NCBI RefSeq assembly: GCF_011764425.1
Contig: NZ_BLPF01000004.1
Location: 1-64,000, forward strand
Direction of reading: 5' to 3'
Source: Phytohabitans houttuyneae
GTDB taxonomy: Bacteria > Actinomycetota > Actinomycetes > Mycobacteriales > Micromonosporaceae
DNA: 64,000 nucleotides
Shown here piece after piece: positions 33,319 through 45,402 of this stretch. The translations under genes and the position numbers were made by a program. Every line of letters begins with the position of its first letter. Positions within the stretch are counted from its first letter, which is position 1. The notes beneath the pieces are model-generated. The model was not told the origin of the DNA, made no database searches, and saw only the letters and a list, made by a program, of their open reading frames with translations.

Positions 33319-33747
33319 GGGGGGCCGTGCGCCTGGCTCACGCAACCCGACGACGCCCTTCGCGGCGCGCTGGTCGCTGGGCGCGCGCCGAGGCCCCGGC
33401 AGGGCGACTCAGCCGGCGGCCAGGTGCATCCACGGGGTCTGGGGCGGGCTGGTGGGGGCGGCGCAGCCGGCCGCGATAGTCCAGACGAGAGCGATGTAGC
33501 CGGCGCCTCCCTCAAGGCCGACGTGCACTCCCGCCCCGGCCTCGCCAGGGAACCGCAACCACGTCGGCGGGCAGCCCGCAAGCACCTCGGCGGAGGGGCG
33601 ACCAGTGGCCACCGCATCCGATACGCAAGCCGGCGGACCGCGATGATGGAGCCCCGGGGCGCCCACCGCTCGCGTACGCAGATGAGCGCCCTGGGGGTCG
33701 GGCACGCGCGGGACCCAGAGCGGCCCGCGGTGGGAGTCGGTGAGGGG
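33319..33747. other. Gap between secA and the Rv3235-like gene
   Basis: About 430 bases with no gene I can defend. A minus-strand frame ending at 33409 (98 codons from a GTG at 33705) has coding-like third-position GC over its last 50 codons, including VWTIAAGCAAPTSPPQTPW, but poorer use before that and no ribosome site. It may be a degraded gene or a short hypothetical whose frame is broken like others in this window. Confidence 0.3.
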
Positions 33748-34350
33748 TCAGACCAGCCGGACGGCGGCGCAGTGCCAGCGGCCGCGCTTGCGCTCCAGGC
33801 GGAAGGCGAGCGCCCACGTGCGGCCGAACAGCGCGAGTGCCGCCGCGCCCTCGGCCACACCTGCTCTCGGCTCGCAGACGCGCAGGTGGCGCACGATCAC
33901 GAACCTGTGGCCGCGGGGCAGGCTGCGGCCGGGGTCGTGGGCGCGGCGAAGGCCGTCGGCGCGGTCGAGGCAGGCGGCCACCTGCTCGATGACCGCGGAG
34001 GCGTTGTGCCCCGTGAGGTTGCGGATGTGGGCGACCGGACGGTAGCCGTTGAGAATTTCCAGGCAGACGTCTAGGAAGCGGCGGGCGGCGCGCTTTGTCT
34101 CCTCGGACGCGTCGGCAAGCGCCGGTGGCGCCGCCGCGCCGTCTGAGGAAGTGGGCACGGGGGCGGACGGGGTGGGGATGCCCGAGCGGACGCGTGGCAC
34201 CGGGATCGGGGCGTGCCGCCGGTGGCGGGTGGCCCCGTCGAGCTGGAGGGCGAGCTGGTCGCGCAGCGGCGGCGTGGCCTCGTCGTCGAACGGCGGGTCG
34301 AGCGCGGGAGCGGGCCGGAGCCGGATGGCAGGGCGAACCTTCGCGATCAT
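33748..34350 (-). CDS. Rv3235 family protein
   Basis: 200 residues. The first 90 are Pro/Ala-rich; the conserved part starts at AARRFLDVCLEILNGYRPVA and ends in ALFGRTWALAFRLERKRGRW near the C terminus, as in the actinobacterial Rv3235 family. The function is unknown. In mycobacteria the gene lies close to secA1, and the same holds here. ATG 34350 is the start. Short cytosolic protein with no membrane segment. Confidence 0.8.
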   Translation of the reverse strand: MIAKVRPAIRLRPAPALDPPFDDEATPPLRDQLALQLDGATRHRRHAPIPVPRVRSGIPTPSAPVPTSSDGAAAPPALADASEETKRAARRFLDVCLEILNGYRPVAHIRNLTGHNASAVIEQVAACLDRADGLRRAHDPGRSLPRGHRFVIVRHLRVCEPRAGVAEGAAALALFGRTWALAFRLERKRGRWHCAAVRLV

Positions 34351-34478
34351 GCAACACCCCGATCAGGGCCAGAGATCTTGCGTTTGCCTTTGTTTGCCTC
34401 CGTTAGCCATCAGTTTCCGGCACCCATCGAGCAGCCGTCAACGCCACCCCCACCACCTGTGGATAACCGCCGACGGGC

Positions 34479-34694
34479 TCACTCGACCAGCGGGTTTTGC
34501 TGGATCCACTCGGCGGTCTCGGTGTACATGCGCTGGATGTACTCCTCCAGCTTGGCCCTCTCCACCCGCCACTGGCCACGCCCACCGATCTTGATTGCGG
34601 GAAGGTCGCCGCTGCGGACCAGGTGGTAGACCTGCGAATCCGAGACGTTGAGCTCGGCGGCCACGTCTGCCAGCAGCAGGAAGCGGGAGGTCAC
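34479..34694 (-). CDS. Helix-turn-helix DNA-binding protein (excisionase/BldC-like)
   Basis: 71 residues with a MerR-type winged helix: LLLADVAAELNVSDSQVYHL, then VRSGDLPAIKIGGRGQWRVE. This is the small BldC/excisionase-like family of actinomycete regulators. The GTG start overlaps the stop of the Lrp/AsnC gene (GTGA), so the two are co-translated. No phage genes are nearby, which favours a regulator over an excisionase. Confidence 0.85.
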   Translation of the reverse strand: MTSRFLLLADVAAELNVSDSQVYHLVRSGDLPAIKIGGRGQWRVERAKLEEYIQRMYTETAEWIQQNPLVE

Positions 34695-35170
34695 TGCTTC
34701 AGTTTGCCATCGACAGCTTGCGAGTCCACCGTACGGCTCGCGAGTGGGCTCGAGTACACCACGCTGGTCGTGACCGCGCCCAGGCCGCTGATCCGCCCGG
34801 CGACCTCCTCCAGGTGGCGCATCGAGCGGGCCACCACCTTCAGTACGAAGCAGTCCTCGCCGGTCACATGGTGGGCCTCGATGATCTCGGGTGTGGAGTC
34901 GAGCAGCGCGTGGAACGGCCGGTAGTTGCCGGTCGGGTACCGGAGGCGGACGAACGCCATGATCGACAGGCCGACGCGCTCCGGGGAGATCGTGGCGCGG
35001 TAGCCGGTGATCACGCCGGACTCCTCAAGGCGCCGCACCCGCTCGGCCACCGCGCTGGGCGACATCGCCACGGCGCGGGCGAGGTCGGCGAAGCTCATCC
35101 GCCCGTCGCCCTGCAGCGCGTCGAGGATCCGCCAGTCGGTGGCGTCGAGTGCCGGTGATTCCACTGCCAT
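34691..35170 (-). CDS. Lrp/AsnC family transcriptional regulator
   Basis: 159 residues: N-terminal AsnC helix-turn-helix (LDATDWRILDALQGDGRMSF, AVAMSPSAVAERVRRLEESG) and a C-terminal RAM effector-binding domain (MAFVRLRYPTG to VYSSPL). These regulators usually sense amino acids and often control neighbouring genes. The divergent neighbour is a rhodanese gene; pruA lies 2 kb away, but no link is shown. Confidence 0.9.
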   Translation of the reverse strand: MAVESPALDATDWRILDALQGDGRMSFADLARAVAMSPSAVAERVRRLEESGVITGYRATISPERVGLSIMAFVRLRYPTGNYRPFHALLDSTPEIIEAHHVTGEDCFVLKVVARSMRHLEEVAGRISGLGAVTTSVVYSSPLASRTVDSQAVDGKLKQ

Positions 35171-35263
35171 CCGCCGACAGTACCGGCGAGACGACGGCTC
35201 TAGAAGCCCAGCGCCGTGCGATGGCGGTGTAGCGACTGAGCGCGGATCCGTACCGTCTCATGC

Positions 35264-35679
35264 ATGACCAACCAGCAAGCCGTCGCCTGGTTCGAAGCCC
35301 GGCTGGCGTTCCAGACCGATGTTTCCGACGTCCAGGCGGCACTGGCCGCCGGCGACCCCGGCTTCACGCTCGTCGACACCCGCGACCTGGCCGCCTGGCG
35401 GCAGGGTCACATCCCGGGCGCCGTCCACCTGCCGCGCGCGATGATCCCGGTGCGCGGCGACCGCCTCCTCGACCGCGGGCGTCCCGTCGTGACGTACTGC
35501 TGGGGTCCCGGCTGCGACGGCGCCACGAAGGCGGCGCTGGAGCTTGCCCGCCGGGGTACGAGGTCAAGGAGATGATCGGCGGCATCGAGTACTGGATCCG
35601 CGAGGGCTTCGCCGTGGAAACCGCGGACGGCCTGGTAGCGCGGCCGGTCGACCCGCTGACAGCCCCGGTTCATCATTGA
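35264..35679 (+). CDS. Rhodanese-like domain protein (frame broken by one-base loss at 35553-35556)
   Basis: A small rhodanese-fold protein with [20 protein letters not shown] and the active-site loop [19 protein letters not shown], whose cysteine fits sulfur transfer. The first frame ends early (103 codons, RRGTRSRR), while the expected [20 protein letters not shown] is one frame over. One G is missing from GGGG at 35553-35556. Restored length is 138 residues, normal for the family. The ATG at 35264 has no ribosome site and may be leaderless. Divergent from the Lrp-like gene. Confidence 0.85.
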
Positions 35680-35737
35680 TCAACCGGAGGGTGTAGGACA
35701 TCTACGACAAGGGGGTCGAGGCCCGGGGGGTCCGCGC

Positions 35738-36238
35738 GTGCCAGATCAGCTCATCCGGGTCTATGTCCCGGCGACGCTTGCCATGCTCTCGGCGCTCCGC
35801 GAGCGGGGTGAGATAAGCGGGGCGGAGGCACACGCCGTGACGCCCGCGCTCCGCGAGTGGTACGCGGAGGGCGACGAGGAGGAGCTGGAGTACGTCGCGT
35901 TCACCCGCGCCGCACAGGGCGCGCTCCGCCTGCTCCGCCACGACCCGGGCGCGCCCCGCCGGCGCGTGGTGATCTCGGCCGACCTGCCGGCGGGCGCGGT
36001 GACCCGCGAAGACCGCGAGCTGGGCTCGAGCGAGGTGCGGCTGGCGGCTCCCGTCCCGCTCGCCGCCGTGGCCGCGATCCACATCGACGGCCAAGGCGCG
36101 GCCGACGACATCGCCGCCGCCGCGGACGTGGTCGAGGAGGCGCTGGCCGGCGACCCGGACGCCCAGTTCACGGTGGATGGCGCCGAGGACCACGAGCTCG
36201 AGTGGTACGACGTGAGCGAGCTGGAGACGATCGCCTAA
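35738..36238 (+). CDS. DUF6912 family protein
   Basis: 166 residues, soluble. It matches what I recall of the actinobacterial DUF6912 family: [48 protein letters not shown] and the acidic end [18 protein letters not shown]. No function is known. GTG 35738 is the start; there is no strong ribosome site. Its last codons include a 17-base sequence repeated 60 bases downstream. Confidence 0.7.
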   Translation: MPDQLIRVYVPATLAMLSALRERGEISGAEAHAVTPALREWYAEGDEEELEYVAFTRAAQGALRLLRHDPGAPRRRVVISADLPAGAVTREDRELGSSEVRLAAPVPLAAVAAIHIDGQGAADDIAAAADVVEEALAGDPDAQFTVDGAEDHELEWYDVSELETIA

Positions 36239-36297
36239 GCCCAGACGACGACCGGCGGCACCGGGCGCCGCCCGGGCAATCTGGAGACGATCGCCTA
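36221..36297. repeat. 17-base direct repeat between convergent genes
   Basis: CTGGAGACGATCGCCTA occurs at 36221-36237 (end of the DUF6912 gene) and again at 36281-36297, where its reverse complement supplies the stop codon of the membrane protein gene on the other strand. The spacer holds a GC-rich palindrome (near CCGGGCGCCGCCCGG) that could terminate both genes. It looks like a small local duplication. Confidence 0.7.
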
Positions 36298-37227
36298 CGC
36301 GGTCCGCTTCGGCATCGTGCGGCCGAACATGATGATCGCCACGATCGCGCCCACGAAGAGCACCACCAGCGCGTTGTTGACCCGCGAGCTGTCCATCATC
36401 TGCTGCGCCGTGGCGTCCGCCTCGCTCACCGAGCCGGCCAGGGCCAGCACGTCAGCGCCGAGCGTGCGGATGATGAACTCGGCCGCGCCCAGCAGCAGCC
36501 CCGGCCCCGCGCCGGCGATCGCGTACGCCGGCCATTTCGGCGCCACGGCCTCCTCGCCCGCGCGGCGGGCGGCCCGGCGCAGGTAGAAGTAGGCCACCAG
36601 CCCGGCGGCGAGTCCGGTGCAGACCGCGATCGTGAGCGCGGACCAGCCCGAGGCGCTGAGGCGCGAGGAGGGGTCGTCCTTGCTCCCGTAGAGCGACATG
36701 AGGTGGGGCTGGAAGTTGTCCAGGACCTGCTCGACCGCGAAGACCACCAGCCCGGCGGCCACGATCGCGCCGGCGACCGCACGGGCGCGGACCGCGGCGA
36801 GCGCGCCGCCGGCCGTGACCGCGGCGGCCAAGGTACCGGCGAGCACCGTGCTCGCCTCGCCGCCGCCGTAGCTGGAGATCACCACGAGCGCGGCGATCAC
36901 GCCGACCGCCAGGCCGGCGCCGACCGAGGCGGCGAACCGCAGGGGCGTGCGCAGGCGGCGCAGCAGGTGCCCCACCGCGAGGCTGGCGGCCGCGCCGGCG
37001 ACAAGGCCGGCGGAGATCACGGTCGGCAGCGACATGGCCGCCGAGGTGATCGCGAGCGTGCCCTCGCCCGAGGTGATCTCGGCGTGCGAAGACCACATCA
37101 TCGCGGCGAGCCAGGCCAGGGCGATGACCGCCAGGACACTGGCGCCGAACGCGGGTGGGCCCTCGGCCGCGGGCGTCTCGGCCCGCCGGGCCCGCACGGC
37201 CTCGGTGACGCTGGACTGATCGGTCAT
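36295..37227 (-). CDS. Integral membrane protein, function unknown
   Basis: 310 residues with about seven hydrophobic helices, beginning FGASVLAVIALAWLAAMMW near residue 28 and ending VNNALVVLFVGAIVAIIMFG. ATG 37227 follows AAGGGGAG at good spacing. The segment around residues 175-200 (NFQPHLMSLYGSKDDPSSRL) is a polar loop. No transporter or enzyme motif is recognised. Convergent with DUF6912 and divergent from pruA. Typical of conserved actinobacterial hypothetical membrane proteins. Confidence 0.75.
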   Translation of the reverse strand: MTDQSSVTEAVRARRAETPAAEGPPAFGASVLAVIALAWLAAMMWSSHAEITSGEGTLAITSAAMSLPTVISAGLVAGAAASLAVGHLLRRLRTPLRFAASVGAGLAVGVIAALVVISSYGGGEASTVLAGTLAAAVTAGGALAAVRARAVAGAIVAAGLVVFAVEQVLDNFQPHLMSLYGSKDDPSSRLSASGWSALTIAVCTGLAAGLVAYFYLRRAARRAGEEAVAPKWPAYAIAGAGPGLLLGAAEFIIRTLGADVLALAGSVSEADATAQQMMDSSRVNNALVVLFVGAIVAIIMFGRTMPKRTA

Positions 37228-37372
37228 CGTCTCCCCTTCACCCGGGCAGCCAGGCAGCTTCTCAGCGTACGCCGCAGGCCGGGAACGCTTGCGGCACCCA
37301 CTGGGAGACGCCGCCGCGACCGGCACGTCATGTAAGGATGGAACAACTCAGAGACCCTGACAGGAGCCCACC

Positions 37373-38995
<1,623 letters not shown>

Positions 38996-38999
<4 letters not shown>

Positions 39000-41314
39000 C
39001 CCACGGCGGATACCGACTCGATCCGGGAGAGCAGGAAGACGCGCTCGTCGTCGCGGAGCTGGCACCAGGCCGAGAGCTTCGGCCCGTCCAGCTCCGTCGG
39101 CTCGATGACGCGGCGCGTCGACTCGCCGTCGCCGTCGGTGTAGAAGATCTCGATCGCCGTGCCCTGGCTGACCGCGCCGACGAGCAGCAGCCGCTGCGGG
39201 GTGGTGAGGTGCGCCGCGTGGTCGCGGACGTCGCGGGCGACGCTCATCGGCGTGGGTCGCAGAGGCGCCTCGGTTGCTTCCTCTACATAGGACGAAAGCA
39301 GCCGCGCCGCCAGCGCCGCCACGTCGGCGGGGTTGCGCGGCGGCCGGCTGCGCGACTCGGGGCGGCGCGGTGTCGGAACCCGGTGGCGCGGCGCGCGTTC
39401 CACGGTGGCGACGCCGTCGGCGTCTTCGCCCGACGGCGCGTACCCGGCGGCGCGCAGCGCGGCGAGGGTCTCGGCCGGGCCCTGCGTACTGGCGAGCACC
39501 GTGGGCGCGAGCACGGTGAGCCCCAGCTGGCGCAATGACCGCGCGCCGGCGATCTCCGCGAGGAGCGTGGGGTCGTCGGCGCGCATGACGCAACCGACGC
39601 CGCGCACGCGCACCCGGCCGTGCTGGCGGCCGACGTCACCGACCAGGTACTCCAGCACCTGCGGGACAGTGCCACCGACCGCCGCGGCGCGGAGGTCGGT
39701 GAGCAGCCCGTCCGGCGTGTGGCCGGCGTCGAGAGCCGCGCGTACCGACGCGGGTGAGAACCGCCACGTGACCGCCCCGCCGCCGGACTCGCGGACCGCG
39801 GACGTGTCGAGCAGCGCGGCGAGCGACGCGGCGGGAGCGCCCGGCACGAGGGCGGTGAGGTCGTTCTGGAACACGGCCTGCGCGACGGCCGCCGGGAGCA
39901 GGGCCGCGACCGCCGCCTCGGGTGCGGTGCCGGCGAGCAGTGCCTTGCCGATCGGCGTCAGCGCGCCGTGCGCCAGCGCCCCGACGAGATGCGCCTCGCG
40001 CCACAGCGATTCGAGCAGGCCGGGGTCGCCGGAAAGCATCGGCAGCCGCCACCCGAGCACGTCCGCGAGCCCGCCGGCGGCGCCCTTTCCGTCGGGCAGC
40101 TCGGCCGCCGCCTGGAGCAGGGCTGGGCGCAGGTCGTACGCGGCCATCCCCACCGCGTCCCGGATCAGTGCGGCCGAGCCGTCGACCGCCAGCGGCGCGG
40201 CCGGAAGGTGCGGCCACACGCGCAGCAGCGGCGCGAGGCGGCCGGCCGGCTCGGCGGCACACCACTTGTCGTACGCCTCCGTGGGCAGCACCCGCATCTC
40301 GGAGACGCCCACCAGGCTGGCCGCGTACGACAGCTCGAGCCACAGCCGTACCTCCGGCTCGCCGCAGCCGACCGACTTGGCCAGCCGCCGCAGCTCCCGC
40401 GAGCCCACGCCGCCGGACTTGAGCAGCGCGACGGGCGACGCGGCGATGGCGCCGAGCAGCGCGGAGGCCTGCTCCACCGCGGTGGTGGCCGCCGCGGCCG
40501 CCTCCCGCGTCACGGCCTCCGGCGCGACGTCGACGAGGTCGGGCGAGGGCGGCAGCGGGTCGAACGGCGCCCGCCACTCCGGCCCGCGCAGCGCCATACC
40601 GACCTCGCCCGGCATCTGCGCGTGCTGCCAGCCGTCGGAGACCAGCAGGCCGTGGCGCACCGCCCAGGCGACCGGGCCGTTGGCGGGACGGTCGTAGATG
40701 CCGATGGCCACCATGGGCCCGTCCCACGCGACCTTCGTGAGCAGGTCGCGCGCCGCCACGGGGGCGGACGCGACGATGGAACGGACGCGCTCGCCGTCGG
40801 CCAGCGCGGCGCAGACGCCGGCAAGGGCGGTTGCTCGGGTACGCCCGCGGGGCAGCCCGAGCGCGGCAGCGATCTCCTGCAGCTCGGGGATCGGTGCGCC
40901 CTCGAGGAGGCGGCGGGCCGGCAGCCCGAGGTGGAGCGGATGCTCGAACGCGCTCCACAGCGGACCGGCCATGCGCAGCTCGTCGCCGTCCGGCCAGACA
41001 AGGGCCCGCTGGGCGAGCACCGTGAGGGTCGCGGCGAGCTCGGGGTCGTCCGGCTTGCGCCCGAAGGCGGCGGCGAGCTTGTCGAGCGCGACCAGCGGCC
41101 CGCCGAAGGCCTGAAGCGCCTCCACCACCTGCACAGCCGGTAGCGGCAGCGCGCCGGCCGTCATCATCACGGCGTCCGCGTCCTGCAACCGTCCGGCCAG
41201 ACCGGTCAAGCTGGACACCTGTGGCCGGTCCAGCGCCTCGGGGCGGCGGGCCAGGACGGCGGCGAGGTCGGCGGCGGGGAGGCTGGCGAGCCATCGCACC
41301 AGAGGTGAGGTCAC
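38996..41314 (-). CDS. Helicase-associated (XPB/Ssl2-like) domain protein
   Basis: 772 residues, starting MTSPLVRWLASLPAADLAAV. No Walker A or DEAD motif is present, so it is not itself a helicase. The mid-region is repetitive, Ala- and Leu-rich, winged-helix-like; near the C terminus VLEYLVGDVGRQHGRVRVRG and LLVGAVSQGTAIEIFYTDGD match the helicase C-terminal-associated domain family of actinobacteria, which often ends with a WYL-like fold. Probably a nucleic-acid binding regulator. GTG start; its stop overlaps the pruA end by 4 bases. Confidence 0.72.
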
Positions 41315-41421
41315 GAAAGTTCACCCTCTCGCAGTGACGGCCGCATCGCCAGTCCCTGGTTCGTGCCAAACCCGTGTCGCGCCGCCCCACGGGCCCGGTC
41401 GCGGGCCATAGCGTTTCATCC

Positions 41422-42782
41422 ATGGACGGGGTACTGGACGGCCGCTACCGGCTGGAGGGGGAGATCGCACAGGGCGCGATCGGCGCCGTGTGGCGAGCCG
41501 TCGACATGGCCAACGGGGGCTGGTGGCCGTCAAGATGCTCCGTCCCGAAGCGGCCGAGCAACCCGAGCTGGTCCGGTGTTTCCGTGACGAGTTCGGGTTG
41601 CTCGCCGCCGCCAACCACCCGTCGGTCGTACGCCCGCACCGGCTCATCGACACCAGGGACGCGCTCGCGATCGTCATGGACCTGGTGGAGGGTGAAGACC
41701 TGCGCAAGCGGGTGCGCCGGGACGGACCGGTGCCGCCGGCCATCGCGGCCAACATCGTGGCGCAGGTGGCCGACGCGCTCGCCTACCTCCACGGGGTCGG
41801 CATCGTCCACGCCGACGTGAAGCCGGGCAACCTCGTCGTGCCGGCGGACGGTGGCCCGGTGCGGGTCGTGGACTTCGGTGTGGCGCGCCGGATGAATGCC
41901 GCGCCGCCCGTCTCCATTCACGCCACGCCGGAGTACGCCGCGCCGGAGGTGGTCGGCGGTGCCGCTCCGTCGCCGACCGCGGACGTGTACGCGCTGGGGA
42001 TCGTCCTTTTTGAACTTCTCTGCGGCCGGAGTCCGTTCCGTGGCGGGGGTCCGCTGCAGGTGTTGCGCCGCCACGGGATGTGCGCCGCCGTACCGCCGCC
42101 GGGCCTGCCGCCGATCGTCTGGCCCGTCATCGAGGAGTGCCTCGCGCCGGATCCCGCGCACCGGCCGGACGCGCGACTCATCGCCGCCCGGCTGCGCGGG
42201 GTGGAGCCGGCCCTCGACGGCGCGCCCGCGATGCCCGCCCTCGCCGCCGACCAGATCACGTGGTGGCCGCGCCCCGCCGGTGCAGCCGCGGCGGTGGCGA
42301 AGGTGACGTGGGTCCCACTGCGGGCCGCCCCCGTCTCGCCCGCTTCGGCGTATGTGGGGCGGATGGTCTCGATTCCCGTGGCGGGCATGGGTTCCGCTGT
42401 CGAGCTCGGCGCGGCGTACGGCACCGACAGCCCGTGGCCCGGCGCCAACACCGAGCCGGTGCCGATGCCGGTGCCGGCGATGGCCGCTCCGATGCCCGCG
42501 CCACCGAAGCGTCGGCGGCGGTTGCCGGTCGTCCTCGCGGGCGCCGGGGCGGCGGCCATCACGGCGGCCGCGGTCGTGGGCACGCTTCTGTTCGTGGGTG
42601 GAGGGTCCGCCGGTACCACGCCCGCCGGCCCCGCTTCGGCCACACCGCCAGTCGCTGCGGTCACACCCGCACCGGCAACGACTCCTTCCACAGTGGTCCC
42701 ATCCACGATGGACCTACCGCCCGGGATGGAAGACTGGCCAGACATCGGTGATGTGCTCCCGACCCCGCGCCGGGTAGGTTGA
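41422..42782 (+). CDS. Serine/threonine protein kinase (frame broken by one-base loss at 41515-41519)
   Basis: Hanks-type kinase, 453 residues when restored. The glycine loop [16 protein letters not shown] lies in the first frame; the catalytic lysine VAVKMLRPE and everything after it lie in the next frame. One G is missing from GGGGG at 41515-41519. [17 protein letters not shown] and TPEYAAPEV are intact, so the kinase should be active. A Pro/Ala-rich linker, one membrane helix ([20 protein letters not shown]) and a Thr/Pro-rich extracytoplasmic tail follow, with no PASTA domains. Target unknown. Confidence 0.9.
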
Positions 42783-42800
42783 TCACTTCTCGTGATCAAC
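42778..42800 (+). promoter_or_regulatory. Inverted repeat at the kinase stop codon
   Basis: GTTGATCAC (42778-42786) and GTGATCAAC (42792-42800) form a perfect 9-bp inverted repeat with a 5-base spacer, overlapping the kinase stop and lying 116 bases before the PadR start. It could be an operator or a terminator; there is no T tract, and it does not match the ATGT-N8-ACAT PadR site. Confidence 0.4.
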
Positions 42801-42915
42801 TAACTACGGGTCCTCACCGGACTGTCGGGCACGGACAGTGCACAGTGGAGGATATCGCCCCGCGGATCACGCGAAATCCTGGACGCGGAGGCTACAAAGT
42901 GGCAGCGTGGAGGGC

Positions 42916-43431
42916 ATGGCAGAAACTGCAATCAACCCCACCGCCGCAGCCCTCCTGGGGCTGCTCCACGAAGGACCGATGACTGGCGGCCAGCTGATGG
43001 CCGCGGCTGAGCGACGGCTCGGTCCGTTCTGGTCGATGACGCGCAGTCAGGTTTACCGCGAGTTGCCCGCACTGGCCGACGCCGGCTACGTCCGCCTCGG
43101 CAAGCCCGGGCCGCGGTCGAGCCAGCCGTACGCGATCACCGCTTCCGGCAAGCGCGCATTCACGCGTTGGCTCGCCGAGTCGCCGGGGCGCGACGCCGTC
43201 CGCAACCCGATCGCCCTCCGCGTCGCCTTCGGCGAGCAGCACAGCGCCGCTCAGCTGAAGGAGCTCTACGCCGGCGCGACCCAGTACCACACCGAGGCCC
43301 TCGCCTCCGCGCGCGAGCAGGCCAAGGAGGTCAAGAAGGCTGGCGACAATTACGGCTCGGCGGCACTCGAGTTTGCCGTGGCCTACCACCGGGCCGCCCT
43401 CTCGTGGCTGAAGACGGCGCCGGGAGCCTGA
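42916..43431 (+). CDS. PadR family transcriptional regulator
   Basis: 171 residues: an N-terminal winged helix ([51 protein letters not shown]) and a C-terminal Vir-like dimerisation helix (LALR...[16 protein letters not shown] to [11 protein letters not shown]). Family regulators respond to phenolics or drugs and repress nearby genes. ATG 42916 follows GGAGG; the frame is open upstream but without support. It lies 19 bases before prfB. Confidence 0.9.
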   Translation: MAETAINPTAAALLGLLHEGPMTGGQLMAAAERRLGPFWSMTRSQVYRELPALADAGYVRLGKPGPRSSQPYAITASGKRAFTRWLAESPGRDAVRNPIALRVAFGEQHSAAQLKELYAGATQYHTEALASAREQAKEVKKAGDNYGSAALEFAVAYHRAALSWLKTAPGA

Positions 43432-43450
43432 CGGCCTATCCTTGGTTGTT

Positions 43451-44584
43451 GTGACTGCTGCCGAGTTTGCCGACCAGCTCAAGACTCTCGACGCCACCTT
43501 GCGCAACATCGAGGCCGTCCTCGACCTCGACCGGCTGCGCCAGGAGAAAGCGGAGCTTGAGCAGCAGGCGTCCGCCCCCGACCTGTGGGATGACCAGGCG
43601 CGGGCGCAGCAGGTCACTTCGAAGCTGTCGTACGTCAACGGCGAGATCGGGAAACTGGAGGGGTTGCGCCGCCGGCTCGACGACGCCCACGTGCTGCTGG
43701 AGCTGGCCGAAGCCGAAAACGACCCAGGCGTCGTCGCCGAGGTCGGCACGGAAGTGGCCAGCTTGCACAAGGCGATCGAGGAGATGGAGGTGCGCACCCT
43801 CCTCTCCGGTGAGTACGACGCACGCGAGGCCCTCGTGGCCATCCGGGCGGGTGCCGGTGGGGTTGACGCGGCCGACTTCGCCGAGATGCTGCTGCGGATG
43901 TACCTGCGGTGGGCGGAGCGGCACGGCTATCCCACCGAGGTCTACGACACGTCGTACGCGGAGGAGGCGGGCCTCAAGTCGGCCACCTTCGCGGTCAAGG
44001 CGCCGTATGCGTACGGCACGCTGAGTGTCGAGGCGGGCACCCATCGTCTGGTGCGGATCAGCCCCTTCGACAACCAGGGGCGGCGGCAGACGAGCTTCGC
44101 CGGCGTCGAGGTGCTCCCGGTGGTCGAACAAACGGACCATATCGACATTCCGGAAAACGAGCTGCGGTTCGACGTGTACCGATCGTCCGGTCCAGGTGGA
44201 CAGAGCGTTAACACCACCGACTCGGCGGTGCGGATCACACACATCCCGACCGGGATCGTGGTCACCTGCCAAAACGAAAAGTCCCAGCTGCAAAACAAGG
44301 CATCCGCGCTGCGGGTGCTCCAGGCCCGCCTGCTGGAGCGCAAGCGGCAGGAGGAGCACGCCAAGATGGAGGGCCTCAAGGCCGACGCGGCTGGCTCGTG
44401 GGGCGACCAGATGAGGTCATATGTCCTGCACCCGTATCAGATGGTGAAGGATCTGCGCACCGAGGAGGAGACCGGCAACCCGGCCTCGGTCTTCGACGGT
44501 GCTCTGGACGAGTTCATCGAGGCGGGCATCCGCTGGCGCAAGCAGCAGGAGCAGGAGCGAGAGCGGGAGCACGGGTCGGCTTAG
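43451..44584 (+). CDS. prfB: Peptide chain release factor 2
   Basis: Recognises UGA and UAA stop codons and releases the polypeptide. 377 residues. The stop-codon motif SPF ([11 protein letters not shown]) and the catalytic GGQ ([10 protein letters not shown]) are seen. GTG 43451 is the likely start; a TTG at 43442 is in frame. No programmed frameshift site is present: the frame runs straight through, as in other actinobacteria. First in the conserved prfB-ftsE-ftsX-M23-smpB-ssrA order. Confidence 0.97.
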   Translation: MTAAEFADQLKTLDATLRNIEAVLDLDRLRQEKAELEQQASAPDLWDDQARAQQVTSKLSYVNGEIGKLEGLRRRLDDAHVLLELAEAENDPGVVAEVGTEVASLHKAIEEMEVRTLLSGEYDAREALVAIRAGAGGVDAADFAEMLLRMYLRWAERHGYPTEVYDTSYAEEAGLKSATFAVKAPYAYGTLSVEAGTHRLVRISPFDNQGRRQTSFAGVEVLPVVEQTDHIDIPENELRFDVYRSSGPGGQSVNTTDSAVRITHIPTGIVVTCQNEKSQLQNKASALRVLQARLLERKRQEEHAKMEGLKADAAGSWGDQMRSYVLHPYQMVKDLRTEEETGNPASVFDGALDEFIEAGIRWRKQQEQEREREHGSA

Positions 44585-44653
44585 GGGCCGATCTCGTGGG
44601 TTCAACGCCCCGTGGTTTTTACGGCATTGCGCGCGAACCGGTGCAGGGCGGAC

Positions 44654-44681
44654 TTGGCTATCCGGTTACACCGCGTAGACT
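44654..44681 (+). promoter_or_regulatory. ftsE promoter (leaderless start)
   Basis: TTGGCT at 44654-44659 and TAGACT at 44676-44681 with a 16-base spacer form a good vegetative promoter. The GTG of ftsE begins 8 bases after the -10 hexamer, so transcription should start at or next to the GTG and the message be leaderless. Confidence 0.6.
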
Positions 44682-44689
44682 CCTGACCC

Positions 44690-45370
44690 GTGATTCAGCT
44701 CGAGCACGTCACGAAGACGTACCCGAAGGCATCCCGCCCGTCCCTGGACGAGGTGTCGGTCGGGATCGAGAAGGGCGAGTTCGTCTTCTTCATCGGTCCC
44801 TCCGGCTCTGGCAAGTCCACGATCATCAAGCTGCTGCTGCACGAGATCACGCCCAACCAGGGGCGGGTCGTCGTCAACGGCCGGGACGTCACGTCGATGC
44901 GTTCCTGGAAGATCCCCCACTTCCGGCGCTCGATCGGCTGCGTCTTCCAGGACTTCCGCCTGCTGCCCAACCGCACGGCGTATGAAAACGTCGCGTTCGC
45001 GCTCGAGGTGATCGGGAAGACCAAGGCGGTGGCTCGTCGGGTGGTGCCCGAGGTGCTGGAGCTCGTCGGACTCGGCGGCAAGGAGCACCGGTACCCGCAC
45101 GAGCTCTCCGGCGGTGAGCAGCAGCGGGTGGCGGTGGCGCGGGCCTTCGTCAACCGGCCGCTGATCCTGCTGGCCGATGAGCCCACCGGAAACCTGGACC
45201 CCGACACGTCGATCGAGATCATGCGGCTGCTGGACCGGATCAACCGGACCGGCACGACGGTCGTGATGGTCACCCACGACTCCAACATCGTCAACCAGAT
45301 GCGGCGCCGGGTCGTTGAGATCGAGAGTGGCCGGATCGTCCGCGACCAGGCGCGCGGCGTCTACGGCTAG
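44690..45370 (+). CDS. ftsE: Cell division ATP-binding protein FtsE
   Basis: ATPase of the FtsEX complex that controls peptidoglycan hydrolases at the septum. 226 residues. Walker A is [14 protein letters not shown], the ABC signature [15 protein letters not shown], Walker [15 protein letters not shown] and the switch His is in VTHD. There is no ribosome site; see the leaderless promoter just upstream. Followed by ftsX 32 bases later. Confidence 0.97.
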   Translation: MIQLEHVTKTYPKASRPSLDEVSVGIEKGEFVFFIGPSGSGKSTIIKLLLHEITPNQGRVVVNGRDVTSMRSWKIPHFRRSIGCVFQDFRLLPNRTAYENVAFALEVIGKTKAVARRVVPEVLELVGLGGKEHRYPHELSGGEQQRVAVARAFVNRPLILLADEPTGNLDPDTSIEIMRLLDRINRTGTTVVMVTHDSNIVNQMRRRVVEIESGRIVRDQARGVYG

Positions 45371-45402
45371 TCCACCGACCTACCCCAGCGAAGGAACCCC
45401 CG

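Noticed and set aside
34479-34694. Excisionase of an integrated element
   Set aside because: No integrase, attachment repeat or phage gene is nearby, and the gene is coupled to an Lrp-type regulator.
43451-44584. Programmed +1 frameshift in prfB
   Set aside because: The frame is continuous from GTG to stop; no in-frame TGA or slippery site is present.
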